A stretch of DNA of 64,000 bases from Bacillota bacterium (GTDB lineage Bacteria; Bacillota; Clostridia; Acetivibrionales; DSM-1351), in NCBI GenBank assembly GCA_023393115.1, contig JAEWMS010000028.1, positions 1-64,000 of the forward strand, in the 5' to 3' direction. Below the pieces are notes generated by a model. The model was not told the origin of the DNA. It did no database searches and worked only from the letters and a program-made list of their open reading frames with translations. Below are positions 24,795-33,356 of this stretch, piece after piece. Position numbers and translations under genes: made by a program. Each line of letters opens with the position of its first letter. The first letter of the stretch is position 1.

Positions 24795-26990
24795 CTAATC
24801 TTCAAAAATATTTCTGAAGGTTACTTCTACTGTCGTTCCTTTTTTGACGGTCTTACCTGGTTCAACCCCTTGACTTACTGCTGTACCTGTTCCGTTTATT
24901 ACAATATTAATGCCGGCTTTTTTGAATGCCTGAGTAGCTTCATCTATGGTCCTGTTCTTAACATCAGGAACCATTGCCTCGACTTCGTTCTTTGGTTTGT
25001 AAGTATACAGAATAACCATTGATTTCTCATGCAGGATGGCAGTTGTTTTTGGTGTTTGCTCCTGTACTATTGCTTTCATGTCCTTGTTGCTTCCTTCTAT
25101 TTTATACTCCAGCTTATTTTGTTTCAACAGTTTGATAGCTTCTTCGACTGTTTTTCCCTTGACATCAGGCACCTGAACCTCCTGCTTCAAAAGCTTTTTG
25201 TCCTCTTCGGTGTATTCTTTTTCTATTCCTTTGTAGGTTAATATCTCATCAATCAACTTCCCCACCACAGGAGCAACCAGCATACCACCACCTGGATTAT
25301 ATACATCAGGGTAATCCAGTACCACTAGAACACATATTACAGGATTATCTGTAGGTGCAATAGCTGAAAATGAAACAATATACCTCTTGTTTTTACCCCT
25401 TACTAGAAGCTGTTCATTTTCTCTTGTCTCAGAAGTTCCGGTTTTTCCACCGATTTTGTAACCCGGTATACGCGCATTCTTACCTGTACCCACGTCTACA
25501 ACACCCTTTAGTATATCCTTCAACGTGTCAGAAGTCTGCCGTGAAATTACGCTTCTCACAACCTTCGGTTCATATCTCTTAATAACATTTCCTGAATCGT
25601 CCACTACTTCCTTAACAACGTGAGGAGTTATGAGATCGCCGCCATTGGCTATTGCTCCGTATGCCTGAATGAGCTGGATGGGCGTTATCTGAAAACGCTG
25701 TCCGAAGGAAGCAGTTGCCATATCTATTTCAGTAGGTTTTGTATGTATAATACTTGATGCCTCTCCGGGTAGGTCAATACCTGTTTTCTTGTTGAAGCCA
25801 AAGGCTCTGACATAACTGTAAAATTTGTCTATTCCGATCTTTTGGGACAGTCTTACAAAAACAGGATTACAGGAGTTATAAACCCCTTCTCTGAAGGTTT
25901 CATGGAGATGGGCATTAGGCTTCCAGCAATTTATGCTGTGCCCCGCAACCTTTACTGTTGCATCGGTAACTTGAGTATCAGGAGTTATTGCCCCTTCCTC
26001 AAGTCCTGCGGCAGATGTAATAGGTTTAAAGGTTGAACCCGGTTCATATGTATCCACAACAGCTTTATTTCTCCAAACGGTTTTTTGGAGATATTGTACA
26101 TCTTCAAGGGATGTTCCGGTCCAGGTAGTTGAATCCTTGCTCTTAGGTGCCGCTCTGGGGCTATTCAGATCAAAATCCGGTTTTGAGGTTAACGCCAAAA
26201 TTTCCCCGTTTCTCGGATCCATAACAATAGCTGTTCCACCATTAATGACATTATTGTCCGAGATAGCCTTTTCTAATGCTTTTTCAGCAAAATATTGAAT
26301 TGTCTCGTCAATGGTCAGTACTACGTCATTTCCATCCTGAGGTTGAATGTACTTTTCCTCACCCATTGTCAATTCCATACCACTGGCATCCACTTCACTA
26401 AGTATTTTACCGGGTATTCCCTTCAAATACTGTTCCATCATTTTTTCCACGCCATCAATACCATCGTTGTCTATGTTTGTAAAACCAATAACGTGCGCGG
26501 CCAGATTCCCATTGGGATAGAATCTCTTAGTATCTTCATCAATATATATTCCGTTGATTTCGTTCTCTTTTTTCCATTCGCGGACTTTAGTTCCGATTTC
26601 CTTATCAACTTTTTGTTTTATCAGCTCGTACTGTGTATTCCTGTTTATTTTCTTTATAATTGTTTCCTTTTGCATACCGAGTATCTCGGCAAGTCCGTTG
26701 GCAATTGAATCAATATCCTTATTTGAATCCCTGACCATTTCAGGATTAATTGTTATAGTCTCAACTGAACCGCTTATAGCCAGAGGTTTCATATTTCTAT
26801 CATAAATTGTACCTCTTTTGGGGCTTATTGTACGGTTATTAGTCTGCTGTTCATAGGCCTTTTGCTGGTATTCCTGTCCATTGGCTATCTGAATCCAGCC
26901 GATTCTGAATATCAGAAAGGCAGTAAAAATAGTGAAAACACCAAGGACAAAAAGAAGTCGTTTCTTAATTGTAATATTTGGGCTAGTCAA
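24795..26990 (-). CDS. spoVD: SpoVD/PBP2B-type class B penicillin-binding protein with two PASTA domains
   Basis: This 731-residue membrane-anchored transpeptidase has one N-terminal transmembrane helix (about 12-32), a dimerisation domain and a transpeptidase domain. The active-site motifs are STFK (319-322), SCN (373-375) and KTG (516-518). Two C-terminal PASTA repeats begin VPDVKGKTVEEA and VPDVKNRTIDEA. The start is TTG 26990, eight bases after GGAGG; the longer in-frame reading is unsupported. In Bacillus the cluster has separate pbpB and spoVD genes; here one gene fills the slot. It partners the SEDS protein FtsW. Whether its main role is septation, cortex synthesis or both cannot be read from sequence. 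Confidence 0.94.
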   Translation of the reverse strand: MTSPNITIKKRLLFVLGVFTIFTAFLIFRIGWIQIANGQEYQQKAYEQQTNNRTISPKRGTIYDRNMKPLAISGSVETITINPEMVRDSNKDIDSIANGLAEILGMQKETIIKKINRNTQYELIKQKVDKEIGTKVREWKKENEINGIYIDEDTKRFYPNGNLAAHVIGFTNIDNDGIDGVEKMMEQYLKGIPGKILSEVDASGMELTMGEEKYIQPQDGNDVVLTIDETIQYFAEKALEKAISDNNVINGGTAIVMDPRNGEILALTSKPDFDLNSPRAAPKSKDSTTWTGTSLEDVQYLQKTVWRNKAVVDTYEPGSTFKPITSAAGLEEGAITPDTQVTDATVKVAGHSINCWKPNAHLHETFREGVYNSCNPVFVRLSQKIGIDKFYSYVRAFGFNKKTGIDLPGEASSIIHTKPTEIDMATASFGQRFQITPIQLIQAYGAIANGGDLITPHVVKEVVDDSGNVIKRYEPKVVRSVISRQTSDTLKDILKGVVDVGTGKNARIPGYKIGGKTGTSETRENEQLLVRGKNKRYIVSFSAIAPTDNPVICVLVVLDYPDVYNPGGGMLVAPVVGKLIDEILTYKGIEKEYTEEDKKLLKQEVQVPDVKGKTVEEAIKLLKQNKLEYKIEGSNKDMKAIVQEQTPKTTAILHEKSMVILYTYKPKNEVEAMVPDVKNRTIDEATQAFKKAGINIVINGTGTAVSQGVEPGKTVKKGTTVEVTFRNIFED

Positions 26991-27283
26991 AATGTACCCC
27001 TCCTGGTTTTGATTTTGAGTAAACAACAGTAATTTCTTATAACTTTTATACTCTATATGTATAATCAAACTCGATAAATAAAATAAATCTTATTTATAAT
27101 ATTATTTGAATGTAGAATATATTATTATTAACCTATAAATCCCTAAACACTGAAAAAACTATAGATTTATTAATTAGTATATAAATCTATAGTTAATTGA
27201 TCATTAGATAGTTTCAGCTATAATGTTTGCCATATATAATTTAGTTTTAATTAATAATCCAATTTGTGGTACGTATTATTACA
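26991..27283. other. AT-rich 293-bp spacer between ftsL and spoVD
   Basis: This unusually long gap inside the dcw cluster carries the hairpin at 27157-27194. It presumably also holds a promoter for spoVD, though none stands out: several TATA-rich hexamers near 27040-27065 lack good -35 partners. Confidence 0.55.
27157..27194 (-). terminator. Perfect 14-bp AT-rich hairpin with U-tract between ftsL and spoVD
   Basis: AACTATAGATTTAT (27157-27170) and ATAAATCTATAGTT (27181-27194) are perfect reverse complements with a 10-base loop. On the minus strand they are followed by a run of T, so this can act as a weak terminator or attenuator after ftsL. Confidence 0.55.
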
Positions 27284-27817
27284 TTATTCAAACAATCCAA
27301 AAATGTTCAGAAAACTTTTTATACTGTCAGCAGCGTCCTTCGCAAATATCACAATTCCCGGTTCCTTCTTTTCTGCAAGTATAATAACGTCCTGTTTTGG
27401 TACATTTATATATACAATCTGACTTTTTTCAGGTGTATGCATATTTAGTTTGTTTTCAGCGATATCTCTAATACTTTGTAAGGACATAGCTTTTTCAATT
27501 TCAAGTGAAAGCCGTGTGTTTTCGTTCATTAATGCGGTGTACTCTTTGCTGAGAATATTGTTGTCGTAATTCATTTGGCTGATTTGAGCATATCTGGCCA
27601 TAATTATTGCACACATACCAAAAATCAGAAATATATTTACAATTATTCTCTTTTTAAGTTTAGCATTGTTCCTGGCGGTTTTTTTGGATTTGAGAACGGC
27701 ATTCTGCTCATAAAGGTCATAACGGCTATTATTTGAAGAATTCGGTATATTCTTTTGTTCATGCCTGATTTTTTCAGCGGCAGATCCGTAAACATACTTA
27801 TTATTAGCCCCAGCCAT
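27284..27817 (-). CDS. ftsL: FtsL-like cell division protein
   Basis: This 177-residue bitopic membrane protein has a basic cytoplasmic N-terminus (about 1-52), one membrane helix (about 53-75, IVNIFLIFGMCAIIMARYA) and an outer coiled coil (about 80-120). This is the layout of FtsL/septum-initiator proteins that join FtsB/DivIC and DivIB to recruit the septal synthase. FtsL is poorly conserved in sequence, so position between rsmH and the PBP gene is the strongest argument. The ATG follows AAGGAGGGA. A 331-bp repeat-bearing gap separates it from rsmH. Confidence 0.85.
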   Translation of the reverse strand: MAGANNKYVYGSAAEKIRHEQKNIPNSSNNSRYDLYEQNAVLKSKKTARNNAKLKKRIIVNIFLIFGMCAIIMARYAQISQMNYDNNILSKEYTALMNENTRLSLEIEKAMSLQSIRDIAENKLNMHTPEKSQIVYINVPKQDVIILAEKKEPGIVIFAKDAADSIKSFLNIFGLFE

Positions 27818-28148
27818 TCTCCTATCCCTCCTTCACAAAATTTTACCGAATACTCACAGTATCAGATGTTAAAAGATGTTGGGGAATCAGAAAAGTCATC
27901 TGATTCCCATCCATTTTTACTTGGCTTTTGTGTTTTAATAATTTCATCGTTTGTAAATTTTGATTTAGTATTCATTTCTTCTTTTGTTTATTGTTGTTAT
28001 AAATCAGCTAATCTTTTGTATATTGCTCTTGTTTCTTGATTTTGTTTTTCTTTTGTTTACGTTTAAATTTTTCTTTTGTAATTTAACCAATTTTATCTTT
28101 TGTTTATTGATACATCTTTTCTTTTGTTATTCTTAACTTTATGTTGAA
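27818..28148. repeat. 331-bp gap holding six dispersed CTTTTGTTTA-like repeats
   Basis: Variants of CTTTTGT(T/A) occur at 27981, 28013, 28050, 28073, 28097 and 28121. On the transcribed minus strand they give a purine-rich leader with repeated ACAAAAGA. The region separates rsmH from ftsL. No minus-strand ORF of interest was seen; a plus-strand frame here is considered spurious. Confidence 0.6.
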
Positions 28149-29090
28149 TTATATTTTTTCCAGCACTCTCAATTTTGCACTTCTTGCTCTAGGATTCTCT
28201 TCCAGTTCTTTCGGGTCTGAAACTATAGGCTTCCTGTTTACAAGTACGGCCCTAGGTTTCTTACCACACACGCAAGCCGGAAATGTGGCCGGACATGTGC
28301 AGGGATTTACTTCCCTGTTGAACTGGAGCTTTACTATTCTGTCTTCAAGTGAATGAAAGGTTATGATACCAAGCCTTCCGCCCTTCTTAAGCAACGTCAC
28401 ACATTCTTCAATAGTATTGTTCAATATGTTTAACTCATCATTGACTTCTATCCTGATGGCCTGGAAGGTTCTTTTTGCCGGATGAGGCCCATCCCTTCTA
28501 GCTGCACTTGGGACTGCTTTTTTTATTATGTCTACTAGTTCATAAGTGGTTTTTACAGGCTGTTTTTCTCTCGCTTCAACGATAAATTTTGCTATACGTG
28601 ATGCCCATTTTTCTTCACCGTAATCACGGATGATCCTGTAAATATCCTGCTCCTTATATTGATTTATTACTTCGTATGCAGAGAGTTTTGAATTTCTGTC
28701 CATCCGCATATCCAAAGGAGCATCGTGCTGGTAACTGAAGCCTCTTGAAGCCTCATCAAGCTGATGGGAGGATACACCCAAATCAAGAAGAATTCCGTCT
28801 ACCTGATCTATATCCAACTGCTTGCACACTTCTGAGATATTTTTATAGTTTGTATTTACAACTTTAAATTTAGTTTCAGAACCTATTTGTTCCAATCGTT
28901 TTGTGGAAGTTTCAACTGCGAATGCGTCCTGATCCAAACCGATTAAACAACCCTTCGGGCTTAACCTTCTGTATATTTCCGAGGAATGTCCCGCACCGCC
29001 TATAGTGCCATCTATATATACGCCGTCGGGATTAATATTCAAATATTCTATACATTCATCAAGTAATACAGATTTGTGTTTAAATTCCAT
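28149..29090 (-). CDS. rsmH: RsmH (MraW), 16S rRNA C1402 N4-methyltransferase
   Basis: This 313-residue SAM-dependent enzyme methylates N4 of C1402 in 16S rRNA. Motifs include HKSVLLDECIEYL at the start, the SAM-binding DGTIGGAGHSSEI, and LDLGVSSHQLDEASRGFSY. The C-terminal part has several Cys (PCTCPATFPACVCGKK). The ATG follows GAGGTGAGAA. It is the second gene of the dcw cluster, 31 bp after mraZ. A complete protein. Confidence 0.97.
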   Translation of the reverse strand: MEFKHKSVLLDECIEYLNINPDGVYIDGTIGGAGHSSEIYRRLSPKGCLIGLDQDAFAVETSTKRLEQIGSETKFKVVNTNYKNISEVCKQLDIDQVDGILLDLGVSSHQLDEASRGFSYQHDAPLDMRMDRNSKLSAYEVINQYKEQDIYRIIRDYGEEKWASRIAKFIVEAREKQPVKTTYELVDIIKKAVPSAARRDGPHPAKRTFQAIRIEVNDELNILNNTIEECVTLLKKGGRLGIITFHSLEDRIVKLQFNREVNPCTCPATFPACVCGKKPRAVLVNRKPIVSDPKELEENPRARSAKLRVLEKI

Positions 29091-29121
29091 TTCTCACCTC
29101 TAAGAGCTAACATTGAGATTC

Positions 29122-29553
29122 TTAAATTCCCAGTAATGACATTTTTTCTGCGATCTTGTCTGCGCTCATGTTATCGTCACTGCTATAGTTTTCCCAAGTT
29201 GTCTTATTCCAAATCTCCACTCTTGAAGAAACTCCAATGATAGCTATGTCCTTTTCAAGTACCGCATACTCGCGCAAATTCTGTGGAATCAGTATTCTTC
29301 CCTGCTTATCAACCTCACATTCGGTCGCTCCTGAGAAGAAAAATCTTATGAAAGCACGTACATCCTTATCGGTGAATGGCAGTGTCTTCAATTTGTTTTC
29401 AAGGCTTGTCCACTCTTCAGAGGAATACGCAAACAAACAGCTGTCAAGTCCCTTGGTTAATATGAACTTTTCACCCAAACCCTCTCTGAATTTCGAGGGA
29501 ACAATAACTCGTCCTTTTGGGTCAACCGTATGCTGGTACTCACCATAAAACAA
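29122..29553 (-). CDS. mraZ: MraZ transcriptional regulator
   Basis: This 143-residue protein has two SpoVT/AbrB-like MraZ folds, each with a DxxGR-type motif (VDPKGRVIVPSKFR near 10-23 and VDKQGRILIPQNLR near 81-94). MraZ forms rings and binds its own promoter to control the dcw cluster. The start is TTG at 29553, eight bases after GAGG, giving MFYGEYQHTVDPKGR. A three-copy 10-bp direct repeat resembling MraZ boxes lies 85 bp upstream. It is the first gene of the cluster, separated from rodA by a strong terminator. Confidence 0.96.
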   Translation of the reverse strand: MFYGEYQHTVDPKGRVIVPSKFREGLGEKFILTKGLDSCLFAYSSEEWTSLENKLKTLPFTDKDVRAFIRFFFSGATECEVDKQGRILIPQNLREYAVLEKDIAIIGVSSRVEIWNKTTWENYSSDDNMSADKIAEKMSLLGI

Positions 29554-29589
29554 ATTTTACACCTCGCATTTACAAGTTAATTATTTAAA

Positions 29590-29622
29590 CCGATTTCAAT
29601 CCGATTTCAATCCGATTTCAAT
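29590..29622. repeat. Three tandem 11-bp repeats in the mraZ promoter region
   Basis: CCGATTTCAAT is repeated three times exactly. On the minus strand each copy contains TTGAAA, a -35-like hexamer, spaced one helical turn apart. One copy lies 17 bp upstream of TAAATA, a weak -10. Likely part of the mraZ promoter; assignment is tentative. Confidence 0.6.
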
Positions 29623-29637
29623 AACAACTTGATGTTT

Positions 29638-29667
29638 TCCTCCACTTTACACCACTTTCCACCACTT
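29638..29667 (-). promoter_or_regulatory. MraZ-box operator array
   Basis: On the minus strand three direct 10-bp repeats read AAGTGGTGGA, AAGTGGTGTA and AAGTGGAGGA. MraZ operators in other bacteria are short direct repeats at 10-bp period containing GTGG or TGGG. The location just upstream of the mraZ promoter region supports autoregulation. Confidence 0.75.
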
Positions 29668-29723
29668 ATATGGATATTTTATTTCAAAATCGCTATTTAA
29701 TCAATATTTTTTTGAAAAAAAAT

Positions 29724-29751
29724 AAAAGACGGGGTATGTACCCCGTCTTTT
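29724..29751 (-). terminator. Terminator of rodA
   Basis: AAAAGACGGGG and CCCCGTCTTTT form a perfect 11-bp stem with a 6-base loop. On the minus strand it is followed by ATTTTTTTTC. It lies 29 bp after the rodA stop and separates rodA from mraZ. Confidence 0.92.
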
Positions 29752-29779
29752 ATAGGACTAACGGCCTATTATTGATTAT

Positions 29780-30907
29780 TTATTGGTTCGATTTTAATTT
29801 TCCCCTTTTACGTCGGGATGAAACGCTTAATACAATACCAACTGCAGAAAAATAAAACAGCAATGCGGTACCGCCCTGGCTGACAAAAGGTAAGGGAAGC
29901 CCTGTAACAGGAAGTAGGCCTATACTCATTCCAATATTTTCAATCAAATTAAAGCCAAGCATGCCGGCTACACCTATACAGATAAATTCACCATAGGAGT
30001 CGCTTGCATTCTTTGAAATATATATGATCCTTAAAAGAATAAGTAGCCCCAGAAGAATAATGATACAACCTCCAATAAAGCCAAATTCCTCTCCCACTAC
30101 AGAGAATATAAAATCCGATTCATTCACAGGTACTCCTCTGTTTTGTGTTAAAAGGCCGTTTCCATACCCCTGTCCAAACAACCTGCCTGAGCCAATAGCC
30201 TGTATAGATCTTCTAACATTGTATCCACCACCAAGAGGGTCTCTTTCTGGTGAAATAAAAGTTAAAATTCTGTCCCTTCTTTGATCGTTAAGCACATAAA
30301 CCCAGATAAAGGGCAGTGAAAGGCCCGCTATCCCGCATAATATAAATATATATCGGTAGGGTAATCCAGCAATATATATAAACATAAAAAATATAAACGC
30401 AAAAACCATTGCAGTTCCATAATCCTTTTGAAGAATGACCATTCCAATAGCAATACAGGAATATATCATAAACTTCACAATATCCGCCTTCTTTTTCTCC
30501 TGGCTGTCCTTTATTCTTTCCAGGAATACCGAGGCCAGAATTATGTATGCAATTTTGGCATATTCAGAAGGTTGAAAACTCATACCTGCAATATTTAACC
30601 AGTTTTTGTTGCCAAGCTCTTCACCTTTTCCAAAGAACAATACCAGTACCATTAAGCCCATTGCACTAAAAAAGATGAAAAGGCTGAGAACCTTCAAATC
30701 CTTATAATCTATGGCACTGAGTATAAGGCATAATGCTACCCCCATTATAAGGCCGAGTATTTGAGGTTTGAGCAAACTTGGTCTGTCCTTGACTGCACTG
30801 CTAAAAATCACCAGTCCTATTGCCGCTATTATCAATACAAGGCCGAACAGCAGGTAATCAAATTTTCTTAATTGATTGGCTGTTTTCGTCTTTTCAACAA
30901 AATACAT
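29780..30907 (-). CDS. rodA: RodA-type SEDS peptidoglycan polymerase
   Basis: This 375-residue SEDS family protein has about 10 membrane segments. RodA polymerises lipid II along the side wall with the elongasome. Typical motifs are AGMSFQPSEYAKIAYIILAS, QKDYGTAMVF, GEEFGFIGGCIIILLG and LPFVSQGGTALL. The ATG at 30907 has a moderate ribosome site (GGTGAAGA). It follows lgt in the same direction. It is a second SEDS gene beside ftsW, which supports assigning this one to elongation; a sporulation-specific role cannot be excluded. Confidence 0.92.
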   Translation of the reverse strand: MYFVEKTKTANQLRKFDYLLFGLVLIIAAIGLVIFSSAVKDRPSLLKPQILGLIMGVALCLILSAIDYKDLKVLSLFIFFSAMGLMVLVLFFGKGEELGNKNWLNIAGMSFQPSEYAKIAYIILASVFLERIKDSQEKKKADIVKFMIYSCIAIGMVILQKDYGTAMVFAFIFFMFIYIAGLPYRYIFILCGIAGLSLPFIWVYVLNDQRRDRILTFISPERDPLGGGYNVRRSIQAIGSGRLFGQGYGNGLLTQNRGVPVNESDFIFSVVGEEFGFIGGCIIILLGLLILLRIIYISKNASDSYGEFICIGVAGMLGFNLIENIGMSIGLLPVTGLPLPFVSQGGTALLFYFSAVGIVLSVSSRRKRGKLKSNQ

Positions 30908-30956
30908 TCTTCACCGTTCCTAACTTATCACCATTTACTACTTTAATAAATTCTGT

Positions 30957-31012
30957 CTTGCGTAGCAAGCCTACATTAACTTTTCACTATTAACTTTTCA
31001 CTCTTCACTATT
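30957..31012. repeat. Partial copy of the composite heptamer/hairpin repeat at the 3' end of lgt
   Basis: Contains the mini-hairpin CTTGC-GTA-GCAAG (30957-30969) and degenerate TTCACTA heptamers to 31012. It overlaps the last codons and the stop of lgt (30998-31012). Confidence 0.75.
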
Positions 31013-32011
31013 TTCTAGCTTCTGGTCGCCATCATCTATTTTGACATCATTGGCGGAATCTGATTTAGCTTCTTCAGCTTTTTCTTCCAACTCCGCCTTA
31101 TCTTCTTCCATTATTTTCAGAATATCGGCATATCCGCTTTGTCCAATTTCAACCTCTTCAGTACTATTCTTGACTTTAGTTCTCGCATATATGATTATTA
31201 CTGTAAATACGATTATGAAAACAATTGAGAGCAGCTGTGAAACCCTTAAATTTCCCAGCATCAGACTATCGGTTCGCATACCTTCGATTACTGCTCTTCC
31301 TATACTGTAAGTAATGAAGTAAAAGCAGAAAACCTCGCCGTCAAACTTCTTTTTTCGTCTCATCCACATCAGAAATACAAAAACACCTATGTCCCATATG
31401 GATTCATATAAAAATGTAGGATGCACCGGAAGATCAGGATTAATATTCATTCCGCTATTTTTCAGACCCTGAAGATAGGACTTTATTGTTGGACTTGTCA
31501 TACCCCAGGGCAGATTTGTATTATCGCCGAAGGCTTCCTGATTGAAGAAATTCCCCCAACGTCCTATAGCCTGTCCCAGTGCTATATACGGTACTCCAAA
31601 ATCAAAGAACTTAAAGGTGGGAATCTTTTTGTATTTTGCAACAAAATAAGCTGCTATAACTGCTGCTATTATACCACCCAGAACAGCCAGCCCGCCTTTT
31701 CGCAGGTTAAAAATCAGAACCGGGTCGTATTTGTAATCTTCCCAACTGAAAATAACATAGTAGAGGCGGGCTCCGATTATGGCTGCTGGTGCCGCAAACA
31801 ACATAAGGTCAATCACAGTATCCGGCACCAATCCGAACTTTCTGGAATCCCTCATAGCCCACAATACACAAACTAAAAACGCTAACGCAATAATAATTCC
31901 ATACCAGTAAATAGGAAAATCCAGTGACCCAATTTTTATACGAAAAGCTTGGTTTGATATGTTAAAATCTAATCCCATATTGGGGAAACTTACCAGAATC
32001 TTATCTTCCAT
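30998..32011 (-). CDS. lgt: Lgt, prolipoprotein diacylglyceryl transferase
   Basis: This 337-residue membrane enzyme transfers diacylglycerol from phosphatidylglycerol to the lipobox cysteine of prolipoproteins. The family signature GQAIGRWGNFFNQEAFG and the HPTFLYESIWD block are intact, with about seven membrane segments. A charged Glu/Lys/Asp-rich C-terminal tail (about 285-337) extends beyond the enzyme core. The ATG at 32011 follows GGAGG; the in-frame TTG five codons earlier overlaps that ribosome site. The last codons and stop (AATAGTGAAGAGTGA) match the dispersed heptamer repeat, so the tail was probably altered by a repeat insertion. Confidence 0.96.
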   Translation of the reverse strand: MEDKILVSFPNMGLDFNISNQAFRIKIGSLDFPIYWYGIIIALAFLVCVLWAMRDSRKFGLVPDTVIDLMLFAAPAAIIGARLYYVIFSWEDYKYDPVLIFNLRKGGLAVLGGIIAAVIAAYFVAKYKKIPTFKFFDFGVPYIALGQAIGRWGNFFNQEAFGDNTNLPWGMTSPTIKSYLQGLKNSGMNINPDLPVHPTFLYESIWDIGVFVFLMWMRRKKKFDGEVFCFYFITYSIGRAVIEGMRTDSLMLGNLRVSQLLSIVFIIVFTVIIIYARTKVKNSTEEVEIGQSGYADILKIMEEDKAELEEKAEEAKSDSANDVKIDDGDQKLENSEE

Positions 32012-32040
32012 TAATAACCTCCACAAAATACCTTCAGTTG

Positions 32041-33330
32041 TTATTTCTTTGTATTTTTGACCACCGATAAAGCCAAATGGTCAATATTAAAATGCTTGTT
32101 AAAGACTTCGGAAATATAATCAAAATTCATTGTATCATAAACCTCTAAATAATCAAACATAGTTACGCCTTTGAAATATAAATTTATGAAGCTTCTGGAT
32201 ATACTTTCAACCGAATTCATTTGTCTGAGGAATCTACCCTTTGATGCTCTGAGCAGTCGTTCAAATGTGTCAGGGTTCAAGCCGTCGTTATGCTGTTTCT
32301 TTATTTCCCTTATAAAACTATCCTTTACAGCTTCAGGATTTATCGATTCTCCCCCCAGCATTGAATATGCATAACTGCTTTCTATTGAAAAGTCGTATTC
32401 AAAGTTGGTATTAATTAATCCTTTGTCATAAAGTTCACCATATAGTTCAGAACTTCTCCCAATAAGCATCGCTGTTAAAAGCTTTACAGCCAGTTCATAC
32501 TTAATGATTTCAGACCCCTCAAGCGTATAACTGTTATCCTTAAAGCCCATATAGAAAAGAGGAGTAGATACAGGCATGTTCTGCTCCACATAAGCTTTGT
32601 GAAGTTCCGCATTCTCTTCCGGGTATATACGTTTTATCTCGCCATGATTTTCCTTTGCATTAATATTTTTTTCAACCTGATCAAAGACCTCTTCCTTATC
32701 AACATCTCCAACAACTGTAATAAGCATATTAGAAGGGTGATAGAAGGTTTCAAAGCATTTATACAATGTGTCCCTTGTTATTTTGCTGATACTTTCTATG
32801 GTTCCGGCAATGTCCTTTTTGACCGGGTGCTTTTTATAGAAGGCCTCCAGAAGATTAAAGGTAACTCTCCAGCCCGGATCATCACGGTACATGTTAATTT
32901 CCTGACCAATTATTCCCTTTTCCCGTTCCACGCTCTCTTCAGTAATGTATGGATTCTGTACAAAATTCAATAACAGTTCAAAATTTTCTCTAAACAGGTC
33001 GGTGCAAGAGAAAAGATAAACTGTCTGGTTGAAGCTTGTAAATGCATTCGGTTTAGATCCCAATGCAGCAAATTTGTCCATAACACTTCCATCTTTTTGC
33101 TCAAACAGCTTGTGTTCCAAAAAGTGAGCAATGCCGTCAGGAACCTTTATGGGTTCCGTATCACCCGGAATAACAAATTTATTGTCTATAGAACCATAGT
33201 GGGTCGAGAAGGTTGCATGCTTCTTATAGTAGCCCTTTTTGGGAATTACAATACAGTTCAAGCCACTGCTGTGTTGATATTTATACATCACTTCGTCATA
33301 TTTCTTATATTCAAGAGTTTCATATCTCAT
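32041..33330 (-). CDS. M16 family zinc peptidase (YmfH-like)
   Basis: This 429-residue insulinase-family peptidase retains the inverted zinc motif HFLEH within GIAHFLEHKLFEQ (about residues 64-76). Downstream acidic residues in SVEREKGIIGQEINMYRDDP match the third ligand region. It pairs with the neighbouring M16 gene, 26 bp upstream, as in Bacillus ymfF-ymfH and other two-subunit M16 enzymes in which only one partner is catalytic. Such pairs degrade or mature peptides, sometimes RiPPs. It lies just upstream of lgt, with 29 bp between. The substrate is unknown. Confidence 0.92.
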   Translation of the reverse strand: MRYETLEYKKYDEVMYKYQHSSGLNCIVIPKKGYYKKHATFSTHYGSIDNKFVIPGDTEPIKVPDGIAHFLEHKLFEQKDGSVMDKFAALGSKPNAFTSFNQTVYLFSCTDLFRENFELLLNFVQNPYITEESVEREKGIIGQEINMYRDDPGWRVTFNLLEAFYKKHPVKKDIAGTIESISKITRDTLYKCFETFYHPSNMLITVVGDVDKEEVFDQVEKNINAKENHGEIKRIYPEENAELHKAYVEQNMPVSTPLFYMGFKDNSYTLEGSEIIKYELAVKLLTAMLIGRSSELYGELYDKGLINTNFEYDFSIESSYAYSMLGGESINPEAVKDSFIREIKKQHNDGLNPDTFERLLRASKGRFLRQMNSVESISRSFINLYFKGVTMFDYLEVYDTMNFDYISEVFNKHFNIDHLALSVVKNTKK

Positions 33331-33356
33331 AATGTCTTTTCTCCATTTCTGCCCTG

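Noticed and set aside
27755..28039. Plus-strand 94-codon ORF in the rsmH-ftsL gap
   Set aside because: Low-complexity Phe/Ser-rich product over T-rich DNA, overlapping ftsL, with no ribosome site.
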